Source: CAUYUA01 sp963575675 (GTDB lineage Bacteria; Pseudomonadota; Alphaproteobacteria; Azospirillales; Azospirillaceae). From it: DNA of 64,000 nucleotides. Shown here piece after piece: positions 26,425-34,554 of the stretch. Made by a program: the position numbers and the translations under genes. The stretch spans positions 1-64,000 of the forward strand of contig CAUYUA010000055.1 in NCBI GenBank assembly GCA_963575675.1. The letters run 5' to 3'. Position 1 is the stretch's first letter, and the number at the start of each line of letters is the position of its first letter. The notes under the pieces were generated by a model. The model was not told the DNA's origin. It saw nothing but the letters and a program-made list of their open reading frames with translations, and did no database searches.

Positions 26425-27552
26425 ATGCCTCAATCATCCGGTTCTCCTTCAAATACGAATATCGATTTAGAAATAGACGTCGAGAAACGCTTGGGTGATT
26501 TCCATATACACGCAAGATTTACAACATCATCCGGCGTGACGGCTTTGTTCGGTCCATCCGGTTCAGGAAAAAGCGCGCTCATGGCGATGATTTCCGGCCT
26601 CATTCACCCTGATTTCGGACATATTCGCGCCGGATCGACCACGTTGTTCGATCAGACGCGCCGCATCAATATTCCCGCCCACAAACGACGTCTCGGATGC
26701 GTGTTCCAAGACAGTCGGTTGTTTCCACATATGACCGTACAACGAAACATGCTCTATAGCCTCTGGTTTTCATCAGATCGCGCAACTACAACCCAATTTG
26801 AAGCGGTGACGGATTTACTAGACGTTCGAGAATTACTCGATCGACGCCCGGCGGATCTCTCAGGCGGCGAAAGACAGAGAGTGGCGATTGGGCGAGCTTT
26901 ATTGTCGAACCCACATCGACTATTGATGGATGAGCCGTTGTCTGCTTTGGATCGAGGGCGTAAAAATGAGATTTTGCCTTATCTGGAACGTTTGCGCGAT
27001 GAAATTCGTTTGCCAATTCTCTACATCAGCCACGCGCTGGAGGAAGTGATGCGCTTAGCTGATTCTATGGCGTTGATCGATCACGGAAGAATCATTGACG
27101 CTGGATCCGTCGAAAGTTTAACAAGTCGCCTTAAACTCCAACCCTGGTTGGAACGGCATGAAGCCGGAGCAGTGATCGAAACACGGGTGGAAGAGATTGA
27201 TTCGACATATTGTTTATCTCGAGTGTCATTTAACGGAGGGAGTTTGTTTGTGCCGAATCTCTCTGCGTCGGTTGGGGCGCTGGTCCGAGTGCGTTTGAGG
27301 TCGCGCGACATCAGCTTGGCGCTTGAGCCGCCACGCAATGTAAGCCTTCTTAATATTCTTTTTGGGCATGTTTCGGAAATCGGTCAGACCGAGGATGCAA
27401 ACATCAATGTACAAGTGCAAATCGGCAAAACTCTGGTGGTGGCGTGCGTCACTCGCAAAGCCTTTGAAGCCTTGGGAATAACATTGGGAAAACCAATCTA
27501 CGCCCTTATTAAAAGCATGACTTTGGATCAACAGCGCTATGACGATGTTTAA
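26425..27552 (+). CDS. modC: Molybdate ABC transporter ATPase ModC
   Basis: A 375-residue ABC ATPase with a C-terminal TOBE/Mop-like domain. Walker A GPSGSGKSALM, signature LSGGERQRVAIGRAL, Walker B LLMDEPLSALD and the switch region LYISHALEEVMRLADSM are complete. The C-terminal part (residues about 235-375: VGALVRVRLRSRDISLALEP) is the molybdate-sensing regulatory domain. ATG 26425 with AAGGAGAAC ahead is the start; a longer upstream frame only reads into the repeat. The repeat between modB and modC may lower its expression relative to modAB. Confidence 0.93.
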   Translation: MPQSSGSPSNTNIDLEIDVEKRLGDFHIHARFTTSSGVTALFGPSGSGKSALMAMISGLIHPDFGHIRAGSTTLFDQTRRINIPAHKRRLGCVFQDSRLFPHMTVQRNMLYSLWFSSDRATTTQFEAVTDLLDVRELLDRRPADLSGGERQRVAIGRALLSNPHRLLMDEPLSALDRGRKNEILPYLERLRDEIRLPILYISHALEEVMRLADSMALIDHGRIIDAGSVESLTSRLKLQPWLERHEAGAVIETRVEEIDSTYCLSRVSFNGGSLFVPNLSASVGALVRVRLRSRDISLALEPPRNVSLLNILFGHVSEIGQTEDANINVQVQIGKTLVVACVTRKAFEALGITLGKPIYALIKSMTLDQQRYDDV

Positions 27553-27693
27553 ATAATTCCAACAAAAAACAACAATAAAAGAAAACGGCTCATCCTGTTT
27601 GTTCGTTTATTGATATTCTCTCCCGACAAGCTCTAGGGTAAAAGAAGAAACGCGCCCACAAAAAAAGTGAATGCCTTCCAAGAGGACTCCGTT

Positions 27694-28278
27694 ATGTCGC
27701 AATCAGATCACGACTCCAATATGGTTATGGCGCTATCGACTCCTGATCCGGAAACGCTCGATGAAGACCTGCAAAAATTCTTCGGCAAGTGCCAAGAAAA
27801 ACTAGGTTTGATTCCAAACGTCTTGAAATCTTACAGCCTTCGCCCCCGAAAATTACGCAACTTCATCTCGCTCTATAACGAATTGATGCTCGGCGAGAGC
27901 GGCTTATCAAAGCTTGAACGCGAAATGATCGCCGTTGTCGTCTCCTCAGTCAATCGATGCTATTATTGCTTGGTTGCTCACGGGCAAGCGGTGCGGGAGC
28001 TGTCGGGCAATCCGCAATTAGGCGAAATGTTGGTGATGAACTATCGCGTTGCGCCGTTGTCCGAAAAAAACCGAGCAATGTTGGATTTTGCGTGGAAGCT
28101 CACCGTCGAGCCCTATCGAATCGAAGAAAATGATCGTCAAAAACTGCGAGAGGTTGGGTTCTCTGAAGAGGATATCTTCGACATCGCCGATGTAACCGGA
28201 TTCTATAATATGTCTAATCGCGTGGCCTCCGGAGTCGAAATGAACCCGAATAAAGAATATCATACACGGAATCGATAG
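27694..28278 (+). CDS. AhpD-like peroxidase-related protein (carboxymuconolactone decarboxylase family)
   Basis: A 194-residue cytosolic protein of the alkylhydroperoxidase D superfamily. The active-site CxxC with its helix is VVVSSVNRCYYCLVAHGQAV, with the Glu in LEREMIA before it and the His after it. The N-terminal IPNVLKSYSLRPRKLRNFIS fits the peroxidase-related subgroup (PF02627). It may reduce peroxides by a relay of Cys, Glu and His; the true substrate is unknown. ATG 27694 with AAGAGGA is preferred to the GTG 27 bases upstream. A monocistronic gene between modC and sppA. Confidence 0.86.
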   Translation: MSQSDHDSNMVMALSTPDPETLDEDLQKFFGKCQEKLGLIPNVLKSYSLRPRKLRNFISLYNELMLGESGLSKLEREMIAVVVSSVNRCYYCLVAHGQAVRELSGNPQLGEMLVMNYRVAPLSEKNRAMLDFAWKLTVEPYRIEENDRQKLREVGFSEEDIFDIADVTGFYNMSNRVASGVEMNPNKEYHTRNR

Positions 28279-28344
28279 CATCACGTTTTTACTAAATTCA
28301 AAACAACGCCGCCCTTTATAATATCCCCTTTATAAGGCTGTTGA

Positions 28345-30108
28345 ATGATGAAGCGTTTTTTGCTCCGCGCTTTGGCTGTCGTCGGAGCGCTGTCGATAGT
28401 TTCTTGCATCGCCGGAAGTGTTTTCCTGATATCGCTTTTCCAGAACGAAGCCGAGCTTCCTTCTACAATTGTGTTGGACTTGGATTTGGACCGGAAATTG
28501 CCCGAATCCGGAGCAAACAATGGCGGCCCCACCGCAAGCTTGATGAAAGAAGCCGCCGGTCTGCGAGAGATTGTTCAGGCTCTGGATCGGGCGCGCGAAG
28601 ATCCTCGCGTGCGAGGCGTGGTGGCGCGTCTTAACGGCGATGTTCTGGGATTTGCTCAAACTCAAGAATTGCGCGCGGCGGTTGCGCGATTCCGAGCAAG
28701 CGGTCGTTTCGCATACGCATATTCCGATAGTTTCGGCGAGTTTGCTCCGGGCAATAAGTCCTACTATCTCGCCAGCGCGTTTGATGAGGTTTGGATGCAA
28801 CCTCAGGGCGTTCTCGGATTAACGGGACTATCGGCAGAGGTTCCGTTTGCTCGTCCGGCTCTGGACAAGCTACAGGTGATTCCAGACATAGACCATCGTG
28901 AAGAATACAAGAGCGCGATGGAAACTTTGACGGAAGGCGGATTTTCTAAGCCGCACCGAGAAATGATGGAAAGTCTTCTTTCGGATTTGACGCAACAAAT
29001 GGTCGAAGGAATCGCAGCCGACCGCAAACAAGAACCTACGGCGATTCAAGCGGCTCTTGATCGCGGACCATTGCTCGATCAAGAGACGGTGACGGCTAAA
29101 TTGGTGGACCGCCTGGATTACTACGATGTTTTGATGGAAACCGCCGAAAAACGCGCAGGCGAAGACGCCGAAATGGTCGATGTTGGCGCGTATTTGGATG
29201 ATCTCGGGCCGCTTTCAGAGCAAGGAGGGCCAACCATTGCGGTGATCTATGGGCTTGGAGTGATTCAACGGGGCGAAAACAACGGAGATTCCGGTGTCGG
29301 CGAAATGATTATGGGAGCCGACGCGATTGCTTCAGCTTTTGAAGACGCAGTTAATGATGAAGACGTGCGCGCGATTGTGTTTCGGATCGATAGCGGTGGA
29401 GGATCGGTTGTGGCGTCGGAGACTATTCGTCGCGCCGTAGTTCGCGCTCGCGAAGCTGGAAAGCCGGTGATCGCATCGATGGGAGATGCTGCGGCCTCTG
29501 GCGGGTATTGGATCGCCTTGGCGGCGGATCGAATCATCGCTCAACCTGGAACTTTGACCGGTTCAATCGGTGTCTTTGCAGGGAAAATTGTATTGGGCGA
29601 ATTCTGGCGCTCGTTAGGCGTGCATTGGGAAAGTATAGAAAAAGGGCGCAATGCTGAGATATGGTCCGATATTCGGCCTTACAGCGAAACCGGACGAGCG
29701 CGGTTAAAGGCAATGTTGGATAGCGTTTATTCGACATTTGTTGCAAAAGTCGCCGAGGCGCGCCATATATCTGTGGAAGAAGTGCGAAAAATCGCCAAAG
29801 GTCGCGTATGGACCGGAAGACAAGCCGTCAAAATCGGCTTGGTGGATGAATTGGGCGACTTCAATCTTGCATTGGTCCGTGCGAGAGAGGCGATTGGATT
29901 GGCGCCGGATGATGAAATCGTTTTGGAGGTGTTTCCTCCGTCGCGCACTTTACTGGAACAAGCCTTGGATTTGGTTTTTGGCCGAAATCAGACAAACTCG
30001 GGCGTTCTGCTGAGTCTGCAACCGATTTTGGCGCGATTACGTCCATTGCTGGCGATTGGAGCCGCAGATCACGCCGTACAAATGCCGCCCACGGGTTTGC
30101 TGCCGTAA
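28345..30108 (+). CDS. sppA: Signal peptide peptidase SppA, 67 kDa type
   Basis: A 587-residue membrane-anchored serine protease of family S49 that degrades cleaved signal peptides. The N-terminal anchor is LAVVGALSIVSCIAGSVFLI. It has the duplicated layout of the long form: first half with the catalytic Lys in HREEYKSAMETLTEGG, second half with the nucleophile Ser in GDAAASGGYWIALAADRI followed by GTLTGSIGVFAGKIVLGEF. FRIDSGGGSVVASE is the substrate-groove strand. Two ATG codons (28345, 28348) stand together after AAGG. It is near the usual size of the long form (618 residues in E. coli). Confidence 0.94.
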   Translation: MMKRFLLRALAVVGALSIVSCIAGSVFLISLFQNEAELPSTIVLDLDLDRKLPESGANNGGPTASLMKEAAGLREIVQALDRAREDPRVRGVVARLNGDVLGFAQTQELRAAVARFRASGRFAYAYSDSFGEFAPGNKSYYLASAFDEVWMQPQGVLGLTGLSAEVPFARPALDKLQVIPDIDHREEYKSAMETLTEGGFSKPHREMMESLLSDLTQQMVEGIAADRKQEPTAIQAALDRGPLLDQETVTAKLVDRLDYYDVLMETAEKRAGEDAEMVDVGAYLDDLGPLSEQGGPTIAVIYGLGVIQRGENNGDSGVGEMIMGADAIASAFEDAVNDEDVRAIVFRIDSGGGSVVASETIRRAVVRAREAGKPVIASMGDAAASGGYWIALAADRIIAQPGTLTGSIGVFAGKIVLGEFWRSLGVHWESIEKGRNAEIWSDIRPYSETGRARLKAMLDSVYSTFVAKVAEARHISVEEVRKIAKGRVWTGRQAVKIGLVDELGDFNLALVRAREAIGLAPDDEIVLEVFPPSRTLLEQALDLVFGRNQTNSGVLLSLQPILARLRPLLAIGAADHAVQMPPTGLLP

Positions 30109-30173
30109 CAGGCCAATAGACGAGCATCCAACAGACGATCACCATCCAATCGACGAGCAGTAGAGACATCAAT

Positions 30174-30352
30174 AGAAAATCAAAAGGGTCCGGGAGACTA
30201 TGTTCCCAGTCGCTCGGACCAAGGACGAAACAGGCGAACGATTCCAGAAGAAGATCGTTTCTCGAAGAAGGGGGAGAGCTTTCGCCCCCCCCCCCCTTAA
30301 GTCCCCCACGTCCAGGAACACAGTCCCTGGACTCATGTAATTTTTACTTAAA
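30174..30352. repeat. Palindromic repeat family A, copy 7, with a 12-base C run
   Basis: Left end AAAATCAAAAGGGTCCGGGA; right end CACAGTCCCTGGACTCATGT. Part of the left inner arm is missing. The right half has a run of 12 C (30285-30296), a homopolymer prone to slippage. Confidence 0.85.
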
Positions 30353-30383
30353 AACACGCAAAACATGTAAGACAAAACATGCG

Positions 30384-31922
30384 TCACTTCTTCCAACGCA
30401 AAACGGGTTTGCGCGCCGCCACCGTTTCATCCAAACGTCTACGCGGCGTAAGACGCGGAGCGTTTTGGAAAAACTCCCGTTCCCCCGCCTTCGCCTTCTC
30501 CGCCAACTGCTTCATCACCGCGATAAACTGATCCAACGTCGCTTTCGACTCGCTCTCCGTCGGCTCCACCAACATCGCGCCATGAACAACCAACGGGAAG
30601 TAAACCGTCATCGGATGCATCCCCTCATCAATCAACGCTTTCGCAAGATCAAGAGTCGACACTCCCGTGTCCTTCAAAAACCGATCGTCAAACAACGCCT
30701 CATGCATGCACGGCCCCTCAAACGGCGCCGACAAGACATCTTTCAGTTGCGCCAGAATATAATTGGCGCTCAACACCGCATCGCCTGACGCCTGCCACAA
30801 CCCATCCGCGCCGTGACTGAGGATATACGCCAAAGCCCGAATGAACATCCCAATCTGACCATGGAACGCCTTAACGCGCCCAAACGGCCGATGTCGATCC
30901 GCCTGAGCCCCCAAATCCGCCGAATGCTCCACCAACCGAAAACCATCGTCATCCCGCACCACAAAAGGATAGGGAGCAAACGGAGCCAACGCCGCCGACA
31001 ACACCACCGGCCCGCTACCCGGCCCTCCCCCGCCGTGCGGCGTGGAGAATGTCTTGTGCAAATTGATGTGCATCGCATCAACGCCAAGATCAGCCGGGCG
31101 AACACGACCGACAATCGCGTTGAAATTGGCGCCGTCACAATAAAAGTAACCACCGGCGTCATGAATTAACGCGGCGATATCCTGAATCTCGCGCTCGAAC
31201 AAACCGCAGGTGTTGGGATTGGTCAACATAATTCCCGCGACGTCAGGACCTAACTTAGCCTTGACGGCGTCAGGATGAACGCGACCATCGGGCCCGGCAG
31301 GAACCGAATCGACGATAAAACCGCAAGCCGCCGCTGTCGCGGGATTGGTGCCGTGCGCCGATTCAGGAACGAGAATGCGACGATGCGGCGCTTCGCCTTT
31401 TTTCCGCGCGCACTCGTCAAGAGCGGCGCGAATGGTCATCAAGCCGCAGAGTTCGCCATGAGCGCCCGCCGCCGGAGACAGCGCCACAGCAGGCATTCCG
31501 GTGAGGGCTTTGAGCCAAAACGCCAGCGCGTCGAGCAACGCCAACGCCCCCTGCGTGGTGGAAGCCGGTTGCAAAGGATGAATGTCGGCCAAACCAGGAA
31601 GCCGCGCCAATTTTTCGTTCAGGCGGGGATTATGCTTCATGGTGCAGGAGCCAAGCGGGTAAAACCCTGAATCAATGGCGTAGTTTTTCTGGCTGAGCCG
31701 AGTGTAATGGCGCACAACCTGAGGTTCGGAGAGCCCCGGCAAGCCGATTTCGGCGCGGGGCGCAAGCCCGCCCAAACGCGGAGCGATTTCCGAAAACGCA
31801 GGAAGGTCGACGCCGGAGCGCCCCGAACTATCTTGTTCGAAAATTAGCGGCTCTTCCATCATCAGGCCGCGATTGCCGGATACTGTTGTCCCGATCGTGA
31901 CGACAGGGGGAGAAGCGTTCAT
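30384..31922 (-). CDS. gcvPB: Glycine dehydrogenase (decarboxylating) subunit 2, GcvPB
   Basis: A 513-residue P-protein beta subunit of the glycine cleavage system. Typical N-terminal text is GNRGLMMEEPLIFEQ and IDSGFYPLGSCTMKHNPRL. The PLP lysine is in MHINLHKTFSTPHGGGGPG, with SAHGTNPATAAACGF and LTNPNTCGLFEREI before it. The alpha subunit needed to form the active heterotetramer, and gcvT and gcvH, are not in the window, so this gene stands alone. ATG 31922 (MNASPPVVTIG) fits homologues; a longer frame upstream only adds non-conserved residues. Confidence 0.93.
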   Translation of the reverse strand: MNASPPVVTIGTTVSGNRGLMMEEPLIFEQDSSGRSGVDLPAFSEIAPRLGGLAPRAEIGLPGLSEPQVVRHYTRLSQKNYAIDSGFYPLGSCTMKHNPRLNEKLARLPGLADIHPLQPASTTQGALALLDALAFWLKALTGMPAVALSPAAGAHGELCGLMTIRAALDECARKKGEAPHRRILVPESAHGTNPATAAACGFIVDSVPAGPDGRVHPDAVKAKLGPDVAGIMLTNPNTCGLFEREIQDIAALIHDAGGYFYCDGANFNAIVGRVRPADLGVDAMHINLHKTFSTPHGGGGPGSGPVVLSAALAPFAPYPFVVRDDDGFRLVEHSADLGAQADRHRPFGRVKAFHGQIGMFIRALAYILSHGADGLWQASGDAVLSANYILAQLKDVLSAPFEGPCMHEALFDDRFLKDTGVSTLDLAKALIDEGMHPMTVYFPLVVHGAMLVEPTESESKATLDQFIAVMKQLAEKAKAGEREFFQNAPRLTPRRRLDETVAARKPVLRWKK

Positions 31923-32297
31923 AAGGGTCACCGTCCAAATGCAATACGGCATGGGTTGCTTTGGGTATAGCGAATGCCGCTTGGGACAACCAGATTTTTC
32001 CCTCATCCTCCGTCCGATCGATAAACAACGCCGTCGAACCGGAAACACAGCCTCTGACGCCACCGAATTTTTAACACAACCCCTCACTCAGGAAACCCTG
32101 GACCCATTTGTTACATTATGATAATCTTGTCGAGCATCGGAGCAGAATCGAAGCCGAATCGAAAAGGCTCCCTTCAAGCGCCGGTTTTCAAAGGGCGTCA
32201 AATTAAGGCCAATTGCTCCTCAGACCTGGACGCTTCCCTGAACCCGCCAAAGACTAAAAAAGCTTTGGAAACCCGTGATCTGGAGTTTGTCCCCCCC
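31923..32297. repeat. Intergenic region with remnants of repeats A and B
   Basis: Between the divergent gcvPB and gph genes. Around 32037-32078 stands a right-end remnant of family A (CCGGAAACACAGCCTCTGAC and trailing AATTTTTAA). At 32225-32290 stands a decayed family B copy (CCTGAACCCGCCAAAGACTA, GCTTTGGAAACCCGTGATCT) that runs almost to the gph start. No separate gene is seen. Confidence 0.55.
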
Positions 32298-32990
32298 ATG
32301 GCCGTTCCTGCGCCGCCTCCTTTCCGCGCCGTTCTTTTTGATCTGGATGGAACATTGATCGATAGCGCCGCCGATATTTGCAACGCCGTCAATGCTCTGC
32401 TTACAGCTCACGACCGAGAGCCCCTATCGAAAGCGGCTGTGCGCGCCATGATCGGCGACGGCGCCGGAGCCTTGATCAAATCCGCGCTCACCGCCACCGG
32501 AGGCGTTCCGGATTCCCCTCCCTTAGCCCATTGGGTCAATGAGTATCTGGATATCTACGCGGCGCAAAACACTCAACCCGATTGCGTCTATCCCAATGTT
32601 CACAACGTGTTGTCTCACTTAACCCGCCAGGGCGTCAGACTCGGACTCTGCACCAACAAACCAGAGCAAATCACCATCAAAGCTCTGACCGAAACCGGAT
32701 TAGATCGTTATTTCGGAGCAATCGTCGGCGGCGACACATTGCCCTTTCACAAACCGGACGGTCGACCGCTCACTCAAGCAATTCAGTGGCTGGACGCCGC
32801 TTACGAGGCCGCCGTCATGGTCGGCGACAGCATCAACGACGTAAAGGCCGCCCGCGCCGCCGCTGTGCCGGTCATTTTGGTGCGATACGGATATTCACGA
32901 ACTCCGATTGAAACCCTCGGCGCCGATATCGTCATCGACCAATTCTCCGACCTGCCCCAAGCTCTCGACAGCCTCGCCGGACGATCCTAG
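32298..32990 (+). CDS. gph: Phosphoglycolate phosphatase (HAD family)
   Basis: A 230-residue HAD hydrolase that removes phosphate from 2-phosphoglycolate. Motif I is FRAVLFDLDGTLIDSA (nucleophile Asp and acid Asp). Motif II is in LGLCTNKP, motif III is HKPDGRPL with the Lys, and motif IV is AVMVGDSINDVKAARAA. The helical cap carries VRAMIGDGAGALI. ATG 32298 gives the normal length; a longer reading frame from 32118 crosses the decayed repeat and is probably untranslated leader. CTGGAG twelve bases ahead is a weak ribosome site. Confidence 0.9.
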   Translation: MAVPAPPPFRAVLFDLDGTLIDSAADICNAVNALLTAHDREPLSKAAVRAMIGDGAGALIKSALTATGGVPDSPPLAHWVNEYLDIYAAQNTQPDCVYPNVHNVLSHLTRQGVRLGLCTNKPEQITIKALTETGLDRYFGAIVGGDTLPFHKPDGRPLTQAIQWLDAAYEAAVMVGDSINDVKAARAAAVPVILVRYGYSRTPIETLGADIVIDQFSDLPQALDSLAGRS

Positions 32991-33029
32991 AGCTTTTTTC
33001 ACGCCTATTTTTTATGTAGGAAGAAAACT

Positions 33030-33542
33030 ATGGACGTCATCATCGCGTTTCTCAACAATCTCTTCACCAAAATCACCACACTGAAGATTCCTTTCGTCCA
33101 CGACGGAGATTATAACGGCCTTTTCAATTTATTCCTATTCTATGTCGGACTCTCGCTTCTGGCCATGCTGACCGGAAGCGCAACCTCCGCCCAGCTTATT
33201 CGGCGCTGGATCAAGACAATCGACGTCACCTCTTCATTTCGCGATTCTCTGCTGTCCGGAGCACTCACGGTCATCTCATCCGTTCCCAAAATGATTTCCG
33301 GTTTTCTCTATTTCTTCTTTCTCTCTTTGATATGCCTGGTCAAATGTCTTTTTGCATTAACGGCGTCCATTTTTCTTGGCCTGCTCCTAACCCTCTTCAT
33401 GAATATCGCCTGGGAATCCTTGCTTCACACGCCTTTGCCGAACGCCGCATATTACCTCTGCATTGCAGCAGCGTTCACTCGGCTGTTCGGAAAAACAACA
33501 TTGCAAAACGTCAAGAATAACTTGCTCTGGAAGCCGTTCTAA
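33030..33542 (+). CDS. Small membrane protein of unknown function
   Basis: A 170-residue protein with a GTAGGAAG ribosome site nine bases before ATG. Three hydrophobic stretches are visible: LFNLFLFYVGLSLLAMLTG (about 30-48), MISGFLYFFFLSLICLVKCLF and LTASIFLGLLLTLFMNIAW. The last third (TPLPNAAYYLCIAAAFTRLF) is amphipathic. It follows gph by 39 bases and may be co-transcribed with it. I recognise no family. Confidence 0.6.
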   Translation: MDVIIAFLNNLFTKITTLKIPFVHDGDYNGLFNLFLFYVGLSLLAMLTGSATSAQLIRRWIKTIDVTSSFRDSLLSGALTVISSVPKMISGFLYFFFLSLICLVKCLFALTASIFLGLLLTLFMNIAWESLLHTPLPNAAYYLCIAAAFTRLFGKTTLQNVKNNLLWKPF

Positions 33543-33630
33543 TTCAATGAATGCGCCGAAGAATTGTGTTATACTCCGCCAGCAGTCCGAAATTCGCAAA
33601 AACAGCCATTCCGCAAAACGGAGTCCTATA

Positions 33631-34254
33631 ATGACGGCGCATCCTTTCGTCCTCGTCATCCGACGCGCCGTCCTCTCGACGACAGTCGCGATCATTTTCG
33701 CCGCGCTTTCGGAAACCGCCCCAGCTCAGGACATTATACGCGACCCGCGCGGCAACCTCATAGGTTCTTTAGAGCCCTCTCGAACCGGAGAACTCATTCG
33801 ACGCGACGCCTATGGAAACGTCATCGGCACTTTTGTTCAACAACAAGACGGTTCAGGCATTCTGTTTGACCGCAGCGGCGCGCGTGAAGGAACCGTGGTC
33901 AAAGCGCCCAACGGCCAATTCGTAATCCTCGACGCCAATGAGAACGCGCGCGCCGTCCTCGAACGCAATATGAGTGGCGGGTATGTTATGCAAGACAACA
34001 ACACTCAAGATCACCAAGGCCGCCACCATAGACGCGATTATTATTCTCCCCATACTTATCCACAGAACGACCCGCAGCAATATCCTTATCCTCCGCCATA
34101 TCAGACCTATGTCCCTCCCCAACAACAACAATATTATCCACAGGCCGGCCAACCGATCGCGCCGCAACACCGCCCCACCCCCATGCAAGAGGTCGCGCCG
34201 GGCGTCTTTTCCAATGGCCCCGTCATCTATGCGCCTGGTCGTTTTTCCCGATAA
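33631..34254 (+). CDS. Exported protein with glycine/arginine repeats and a Pro/Gln/Tyr-rich tail
   Basis: A 207-residue protein; signal peptide to about residue 33 (TTVAIIFAALSETAPAQ). Mature part: short repeating units of the type IIRDPRGNLIGSLEPS, LIRRDAYGNVIGTFVQ and ILFDRSGAREGTVVKA, each about 22 residues with an x-x-GN-x-IG core. The C-terminal half is rich in Tyr, Pro, Gln and His (YPYPPPYQTYVPPQQQQYY). ATG 33631 follows ACGGAG. It looks like a small beta-repeat envelope protein with an unstructured tail that might stick to surfaces or glycans; the function is unknown. Confidence 0.65.
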   Translation: MTAHPFVLVIRRAVLSTTVAIIFAALSETAPAQDIIRDPRGNLIGSLEPSRTGELIRRDAYGNVIGTFVQQQDGSGILFDRSGAREGTVVKAPNGQFVILDANENARAVLERNMSGGYVMQDNNTQDHQGRHHRRDYYSPHTYPQNDPQQYPYPPPYQTYVPPQQQQYYPQAGQPIAPQHRPTPMQEVAPGVFSNGPVIYAPGRFSR

Positions 34255-34336
34255 GCGTCATCAATCAACGAGTGTGAAGGCAAAAAAGTAGGATAGGATA
34301 GGATTAGGATGTGATTAAGATGTGAGCGCAAGAAAG

Positions 34337-34516
34337 CGAGAAGGGGTCAAGGACTGTGTTCTCGGTCGCTGGAGATCATAAGGGAAGAGCGAAAATCTCC
34401 CCTATCACCGCGAAACAAACATCGCACTTTGCCTTACGGCAAATAAGGGGGGCTTTCGCTCCCCCCTTATGATCCCCAGCGACCAGGAACACAGTCCCTG
34501 GACCCATTACTTCTAA
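34337..34516. repeat. Palindromic repeat family A, copy 8
   Basis: Left end GGGGTCAAGGACTGTGTTCT and right end AACACAGTCCCTGGACCCAT pair. Arms include GATCATAAGGG near 34375 and CCCTTATGATCC near 34464. The centre carries TTTGCCTTACGGCAAA. It sits upstream of the yejF-like gene, ending about 40 bases before its ATG. Confidence 0.86.
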
Positions 34517-34554
34517 TTTTTTTCACCACCATTTCAATCTGTGATTGCCCTCCC

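Noticed and set aside
32118..32297. N-terminal extension of gph (60 residues)
   Set aside because: It crosses a decayed family B copy and adds no conserved residues; HAD motif I then lies at the expected distance from ATG 32298.
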